Below the pieces are notes generated by a model. The model worked only from the letters and a program-made list of their open reading frames with translations. It searched no databases and was not told the DNA's origin. From assembly GCA_035079385.1 (NCBI GenBank), contig JAVHKY010000053.1:4836001-4900000 (forward strand): a stretch of 64,000 bases of DNA. The letters run 5' to 3'. A program made the translations under genes and the position numbers. The stretch's first letter is position 1. Each line of letters begins with the position of its first letter. The stretch is from Aspidiotus rigidus. Its lineage: Eukaryota; Arthropoda; Insecta; Hemiptera; Diaspididae. Below, one piece after another: positions 58,348 to 64,000 of the stretch.

Positions 58348-59055
58348 GTACCATATGAGTCATAAATATGAGAAAAATATTTATTTAATTTCCACCTTTT
58401 CAATATTTCTATCACTGGTAAAAAAAATATTCTTTACAATCTGTAATCATGCAAGACTTCCGTAATTCAGCACCAAAACTGTCTGACCTTGAGAAAAATA
58501 TAGCAACTCTTTATAATATTTAATATCTAAAGCCCTTTTTTCGTAGACTAGTTGCTCTATCCCGAAAGCTGAATAGCTCATTTGATAGGAAATTGAACGA
58601 GTAACAACTTTTGTTCGAAACATTTTTTCATAAAATTTCAATTTTGTGAGTCATATGGAAAGACTGATTTTGGGACTCTATTGAACGGCCCTTGCAAAGG
58701 CACGAATTAGAATAGGCTGAAAATTGAATACGTAATTTGGTAGAAAATTCAACGAGGAACAACTTTTGTTTGAAACATTTTTTAATAAAATTTCAATTTC
58801 GCGATCCAGGTGAACAACTAATTTTTGAGGCGTTTGAGCCCCCATAGAAAAAGAAGCTGTCGGAGAAAACGTGGAATTTTTAGTATGTTGTTTAGGACCA
58901 CATCTTGAAACATTTTCAGTAAAGAAACGTTTGCTCCTGCACAATGTTTTTTTTTTTTTTTTCAATATTGCTCTAATTTGCCTACGCTAGGAAGAACTCA
59001 AGTTTTTCCAAGTCCTTAAATTAGGTCAAAATTCCGGTTTATCGGGACCAGCCAT

Positions 59056-59465
59056 GGTCTTCTCTAGTATCAGGCCGGAATATTAAATCTGGCAACGTCG
59101 CGATGACGTAAAATACGGGGCCGAGTTTTATACTGGCTCTTATGGAGAAACCTTCGGAAAAACACGTTAGTCATTGATTCACGAACAGTATTGATATGGA
59201 AAGAATAAACGATTCTCGATTTTTTGAACTCGGTCTCGTTAAGATCGATTAACTAAAAAGCGAGTTGATTGATCTTAACGAGACCAAGCTCAAAATATCG
59301 AAAAACGTTGGCTCTTTAAATGACGTTCTCTGCATTCTTTTCAAAAACTTCATCATATTTGTGTAAAATCAAGTTTTTCAATGTTCTCCCATAAGATACT
59401 ATACAAATTTTAGCCCCGTGCAGCGTTGTCAAGTTTTGAATATTCCGGCCTGATACTAGAGAAGC
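59056..59465. mobile_element. Foldback/MITE with central 66-nt hairpin
   Basis: Arms of about 170 bp: TTCTCTAGTATCAGGCCGGA, then ATATT (59060-59084), is mirrored at 59439-59463, and the mirror continues through CGGGGC and CTTATGG blocks with more divergence towards the centre. The centre is a 27-bp stem with a 12-nt loop (59226-59291). There is no coding capacity. Confidence 0.75.
59226..59291. other. 66-nt imperfect hairpin, pre-miRNA-sized
   Basis: The 5' arm contains GGTCTCGTTAAGATC and the 3' arm its exact reverse complement; flanking positions pair with G-U wobbles. Loop CTAAAAAGCGAG. Size and stem length resemble a microRNA precursor derived from a MITE, but expression is unknown. Confidence 0.5.
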
Positions 59466-59706
59466 CATCGACCAGCACTGCAGTTTGAAAGAGAAAGAGC
59501 CATGGCTCGACATGTCATCTTATTTGGCCAGATATCTTGGAATTAGGGAGAGAGGGTGAATGGAGACACGAAAAATATGTCAAACGCAGAAAAGGTTTGG
59601 ATAAAATTCTAGAAATGTTGTGCGGCAAGAAGGTCTGCTACTTAGAAGATGTGTCACAATATACGGTGTAAGAAAGGTTGTGTAGGGTGCCAGCACTAAC
59701 ATTTGA

Positions 59707-60094
59707 GGAGTTATCTGTCAAAAGGGCACCCGTGAGTAGTAGTTGATTTTCAAAATACTTCTTTGAAGTTTCATCTTCATCAGATTACTCATTCCACATT
59801 CATTTTATCAAAAAATCTCCAATGACAAAAAATATTTTGCGTGTTTTCATGTTTACAGATCACTAATTATTTTTCAAATTGATTGACAAATGAATCTGGG
59901 ACAGTTCCATAAAGATGTGTACCTCGGGTACCCTTCCTATGGAGATGGAGTTGAGTGACCATAAAAGCGTACTTGTAATTTTTCATTTTTTCAAAATTTT
60001 GTATATTGATAGGAAATGGTTCAGAGAATTCAAAAATGTGGATATCCGCAAAAAGGGCACCCATTTGACGGGTGCCCTTTTGACAGATAACTCC
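59707..60094. mobile_element. 388-bp MITE with 27-bp inverted ends
   Basis: The left end GGAGTTATCTGTCAAAAGGG, then CACCCGT, is the reverse complement of the right end at 60068-60094. A second small hairpin (GGGCACCC-ATTTGAC-GGGTGCCC, 60054-60077) overlaps the right end. ACATT flanks both sides (59699-59703 and 60096-60100) with slightly different spacing, a possible 5-bp duplication. No coding capacity. Confidence 0.75.
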
Positions 60095-60109
60095 ACATTC
60101 AGTCTACCA

Positions 60110-60265
60110 GCAACGCCATCTAGGGTCGTGTTAGTAGACTAGATAGTAGTACTGGCAGATTAGACGGTAGTGCTGGTAATTTAGGTGGTTTTGCTGGTAG
60201 ACTAGGTTTAAACTAGGTTGTAGTGCTGTTAGATTGAATGGTAGTTTTGGTAGACTAGATAGTAG
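60110..60265 (+). repeat. Degenerate 21-23-bp minisatellite
   Basis: About seven units of the form AGACTAGATAGTAGTACTGGC, variably altered (AGATTAGACGGTAGTGCTGG, AATTTAGGTGGTTTTGCTGG). It begins directly after the preceding MITE. Confidence 0.7.
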
Positions 60266-60269
60266 TATT

Positions 60270-61080
60270 GAACGATGCAACGTCTTTATTTTTCGTGATA
60301 CCTACTCATTTGAAATCTCATTAACTCTGATTCTGAGAGTTCCTTTATAAGCATCGTTTTTCGATTTTTCATCATCCTACATCTTTTGACTGTTGTGGCT
60401 TGTCATAGAGTGATTAGTCTATGAAGGAATAGTTAAATAAATTATAATCAATTGAATTAATGATAATATAGTTTTCAAAATAATTGAATTTTGTACCGAG
60501 AAAATTTCATAAAATGGCTTTCAATACTATCGATTCTATACTGAATTTACACAAGGAAAAATCAACGTTTTGACAAACACAGGCGTAACCATTCTGACAA
60601 ATACAGGAAATGAAATGAGGTCAAGCCAGCAAAAAAATAAATAAATAAATAAAACACGCAGGAAAAGATGAATAACGAGGTGCGCGTATCATAAACACGA
60701 GAACTGTATGTACCAGTCAAATAAGCCGTATCGGTTATAGAGTTCATTGACCCAGATTCTGCAATGTGAATAACTTGTAAATAGGCGATGGTTTACCATC
60801 TAGTGAGTAAATTTTAAAATTTTCCGATCGTTCAATATGACGAATTCTTGTGAGAAAATTAGGAGGGGGGAATTATCTTTTTCAGAACCAGATTTAGAAA
60901 TCGATGGACATATGGAACACATTATAATTATAACTCCTCGAATTAATGAGATCTCACGTCCTTGTGTCATTTGTGGACGAAGGAGAGAGAGCGAGAGAGA
61001 ATCTATGAATAATTGATGCACTCCGTTACTTATACTCAAATTTCTCGGAATATTTTGCTTTTTTTTGCTTAATATTCTCG
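60270..61080. other. AT-rich DNA, no gene
   Basis: Contains an AAATAAATAAATAAATAAA run near 60636-60651 and a GAGAGAGAGCGAGAGAGAA run near 60982-61000. Frames are below 80 codons. Confidence 0.4.
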
Positions 61081-62200
61081 CTGTGTTTCACGAGTTTTGT
61101 CAAGTTCGGCCTCAACTCGGAGAATGAGTAAATTAATAATGCTTATAGAGTATTATGTTGAAGTAGAGGATTGTTACGAAGGTATAAAGTGGGAAGAGCA
61201 ATAATGTCTAAATTATTTTCAAGTGTTTTTGAGAGATCGAGGAAGGGACTTGGAGAGAGAAGTGAAGGAGTTGAAGATGAGGACATCAGGCGATATGTTC
61301 GACTGTGAAGTCTACAAGCAAGAGGGGAGGAGAGAGAATATTATAGGGTTGTGTGATGCGATGTGTGACTTATTCTTAGTCTAGTGAGGTCTTCTTCACG
61401 TCTAGAATTTCTTTCAGAGGTTCGTCACTTATGAGGAGTTTATTGTAATGTTGATTTTTTAAAGAGGTACTCCACGTTTTTAGAATGAGTTGTGGGTTGT
61501 AGTCTCTGAAGTCCAGGGCAAGTGTACGTGCTTTTAATTGTTACGGAATTGGTGGCCTGTTTAGTTGCTTGACCGACCACATCGTGTTCCAAAAAATCGA
61601 TGTGGCGCGGGATTCATATGGATGTGATGGTGTTGTTGAATGAGCTGAGGTTAGAAAGCGTGTCGTGAATTCTTTGGGTAAAAGGGTTGGTGATGTAAGG
61701 GTCCGTGAGTAAGTGATGTGAGGACAGTGAATGTGTGGAAAGAATATATTTACTGTTAGGTAGAAGATAGAAGAGTTTGAATAAAAGGGGCTCCGCAGCT
61801 TCTGTACTCAAGCTTGACGTGGGGATGGTACGAAAGGCACCAAGAGCTAATCTAAGGAAGCGGCTCAGAATAAGTTCTAGCAATTTAAAGACTATATAAG
61901 AATCCGGGTTGTAGACCGGGACTCCAGAGTCCAGTCGAAAGCACGTGAGACTTTTGTAGGTTTGCAAAAGGATTCTTCTGTCGCATACTTCGGATGAATG
62001 TGATGAGCCTTTCATTACACTTGGTGCTGGGTGCATTCTGCTTTTAGAATTTTGGTGTATGGGGCCCCAAGTAAATTTTTGGTCAAAATGTAGTTCAAGG
62101 TCTTTTGCATAGTGGCAAGTTCGGATTTCAAAATTTTGCAGAAGTAGGGGTTGAATGCAAGGTGTAGGGTTTCTAGAAGGTATGCTTTCAGAGAGAAAAG
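61080..62200 (-). pseudogene. LINE ORF2 relic (family 1, copy c)
   Basis: Minus strand, from 62200 down: NPYFCKILKSELAT block near 62145 (as in copy b), a decayed thumb, SYIVFKLLELILSRFLRLAL then GAFRTIPTSSLSTEAAEPLL (61785-61905), and RNase H start LTDPYITNPFTQRIHDTLSN, LSSFNNTITSI (61614-61710). A frameshift separates the next motif (IPRHIDFLEHDVV near 61565-61605). The tail near 61130-61400 still matches the copy at 9217-10345 in order. The thumb-RNase H junction is the best preserved of the three family-1 copies. Confidence 0.75.
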
Positions 62201-62239
62201 CGAGAACCGTTTAGTGAAGATGGACTCAAGTGTTTTCAG

Positions 62240-62760
62240 CGAAGACCTGTGGCCTCTTTTGGCATTAAAGAATCTGATTCAGATATTAAAGTTAACAACA
62301 AAGAGGAGTTATACATAATAAGTCTAAAGAAAAGGAGTTCACGGTGGTGGAGCGCGAAGAAATTTCAGAAAAGAATAATAGAATACAGTAGTGTTTTATG
62401 CAGCTTAAAACTTTTCTTTGAAATTCTAACAAAAATCCCTTACGTTTCGTCTCAAGTCTTATAAAGAATCGTCGAAGGATACGAGACGATGCAGGAATGA
62501 TTCTCGAAGAGTATCTTTTACATTACTGGAAACGTCACCATTTACTTCTTTTTTTGCTAGAAAGTCTTGTTGTTTCACGAATTCATCCTCAAATAAAACC
62601 GAGTCACATGAAAATTCACTTATTTTGCAAATTCAATTTGTTTGAATATTACGTAAATCTGAAAAGGTTGACATTAACTTGAGGACTTCGGAGAATTCTC
62701 GGTCGTGTGATGTCAATTTTGACCGAACAGCAGAGGAGGAAAATGTCTTATCTATTTAAG
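62240..62760 (+). repeat. Dispersed repeat 'C', copy 2
   Basis: Collinear, inverted counterpart of 50800-51720. Landmarks are TTTCAGAAAAGAATAATAGA, then GCAGCTTAAAACTTTTCTTT at 62400, GAAGGATACGAGACGATGCA at 62473 and GACCGAACAGCAGAGGAGGA at 62720. The frame 62249-62464 lies inside it and has no recognised domain. Confidence 0.55.
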
Positions 62761-62807
62761 GAATTGCAAAATTGAAGTTCTTAACTGTATGCTAAGAACA
62801 TTATTAT

Positions 62808-62810
<3 letters not shown>

Positions 62811-62903
<93 letters not shown>
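62811..62903. repeat. (GA)n microsatellite, about 46 units
   Basis: An uninterrupted GA run of 93 bp. Homopurine/homopyrimidine DNA of this length can form triplex structures, and GA repeats bind GAGA-type factors in insects. No gene start was seen next to it. Confidence 0.98.
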
Positions 62904-62906
<3 letters not shown>

Positions 62907-64000
62907 GTTGAGTCGTTGGACTCAATAAAACTAGATATTACGGATGCCCGCTGTTATGCCGATGACTTGAAATTTTTTGTCACATACTGTATTTTACATT
63001 TCGGTCCTCTTTCTTACATGTCAACATTGCACAACCTACTGAGATTTTGTAACCCGAACATCAGCTGCAGCGAAAAATCATCGATATGTCAATTTATTTG
63101 GTCAGGACGGTTTGGAGAGTTGAAGATAATTATCATACAATGTCCGTCAACATAAAAGAAAAATATTAAGAAATAGTTACGTATACCTATTTTCTTTTAA
63201 AAATATTTCTCATATCGTGCCTTGGTATTATAAAGAGCGTTGAAAGAACGAAAAAACTACTATGTGATAAACTGCAACGGTATGAAAATGTATCCGGTCA
63301 TAAAAGGAGGTCATCATTCCTTCGCATTCTTATGAAAACTCTTTACACTAGAGACGTAACATTGAGTTAGAGAAGGCTTCTTTTGGTTTTTCTAATAAAT
63401 ATCAAACCATCAAAATAAAAGATTTTCTTCGTGACGAAACTTAAAAATCAACATTGCATGAAATTTGAGATAAATTTGGCTGACGGTAGGTATAAATAAT
63501 TCAACGAGAAGTTTTCGGTAATAACTTATGGTTTTGTTTGTCAAAGTACAAAATTTTAAATTCGAATTTCTTCTAAGACTTTTGGTAATAAGGTCATGAT
63601 CGCAGACGCGATTTTAATCCCTTCGCTTAAAAAAATAGACCATGTGAATGCATGCGAGCGTTTTTGTTGGTCTATTCGAGTTTAGTGCATGAATCTTGTT
63701 TCGCTTCCAAACCAAACTGAGATACCAATGCTTCAATTTGAAATTTCTTCCACATCTCCGAACTTTGAAGTATATGAATTATCATCATACATGTAAGCTC
63801 AGAAGTTGAAATTTTTCATCTCATTAATTTTGATGCACCCAATAATGACGAAATATCACTTTTTAGTCGACTTCATTAATTTTTTGAATTCGATTTGTTG
63901 ACTTTTTAATATACAAGAGTCGACATTTTTAATATCCTCTGTAATAGTTAGACTTCAATAAGACTGACTTTGAAAGAATCACCTTAGTCATCAGTGACTG
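62904..64000. other. AT-rich window end, no gene
   Basis: The longest frame (62916-63155, plus, starting MDSIKLDITDARCYADD) has no clear domain; CYADDLKFFV resembles an RT YADD motif but the surrounding residues do not extend the match convincingly. The rest is featureless. Confidence 0.35.

Larger units (their letters stand above)
56226..58965. mobile_element. Foldback structure, arms 56.23-57.66 and 58.54-58.96 kb
   Basis: The right arm (58540-58965) read in reverse complement aligns in order with 56240-56340 (AGCAAACGTTTCTTTGATGA block) and then with 57226-57660 (TTCAAACCTCCCAAAAATTA; TTCCTCGTTGAATTTCCTAC; GAGCTATTCAGCTTTCGGAA). The left arm is split by element B (56344-57225) and contains extra internal copies of an about 130-bp unit ending TTTCCTATCAAATTAGCTAT. 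The centre (57661-58539) holds two short frames and a tRNA-like sequence. The outer ends were not located, so the superfamily is unknown. Confidence 0.65.

Noticed and set aside
62916..63155. CYADD string suggesting a reverse transcriptase motif C
   Set aside because: Neither the preceding palm motifs nor the following thumb are visible, so a four-residue match is not evidence.

Overview
This is a eukaryotic nuclear window, most likely from an insect. It is AT-rich, has no operons or ribosome-binding sites, and its coding capacity is broken by introns and decayed transposons. GIY-YIG Penelope-like elements, jockey/I-type LINEs with RNase H domains, hAT-like and pogo-like non-autonomous transposons, and a recurrent TAGGTACCT-type oligomer fit an arthropod genome. 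I cannot name the species; a hemipteran is only a guess.

Layout. 1-6.5 kb is a transposon nest: a copy of an unclassified DNA element (251-1144) carrying a small MITE, a nearly complete Penelope-like element on the minus strand (about 1320-3112), a 2.75 kb element with long terminal inverted repeats (3286-6038) that has trapped a LINE fragment, and a MITE (6110-6457). 6.85-8.7 kb is CpG-containing unique-looking DNA. 9.2-10.35 kb is a decayed LINE. 11.1-13.1 kb holds two hAT-like non-autonomous elements with perfect 8-bp target duplications and a tandem repeat. 14.3 kb has a 132-bp MITE. 14.4-18.2 kb shows no gene I can support. 18.3-21.8 kb is a degenerate tandem array split by a second Penelope-like element, followed by a second LINE. 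22-28.6 kb is mostly unique, CpG-containing DNA with weak exon candidates. 28.7-30 kb and 34.9-36.1 kb are two more LINE relics on opposite strands.

Host gene signal is concentrated at 36.2-44.3 kb. The best is a minus-strand gene whose first coding exon (41772-42583, 252 codons) has an in-frame upstream stop, a clean acceptor and a canonical donor, with spliced 5' UTR exon candidates upstream (42668-42749, 43440-43478) leading towards a CpG-dense stretch near 43.9-44.1 kb. Weaker first-exon candidates lie at 36234-36383 (plus) and near 37.93 kb (minus). Downstream exons could not be located by eye.

44.3-64 kb is AT-rich and transposon-rich: a textbook pogo/Tigger-type MITE (48123-48570), LINE fragments at 46.6, 50.1, 52.8-53.5, 54.6 and 61.1-62.2 kb, a large foldback structure (arms 56.23-57.66 and 58.54-58.96 kb) whose left arm is interrupted by another copy of the element seen at 251-1144, two further foldback/MITE elements (59.06-59.47, 59.71-60.09 kb), a minisatellite and a 93-bp GA microsatellite.

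The most interesting signal is that both Penelope-like elements carry a hammerhead-ribozyme-like core at the same place, downstream of the GIY-YIG endonuclease. No CRISPR array, rRNA gene or convincing intact tRNA gene was seen.
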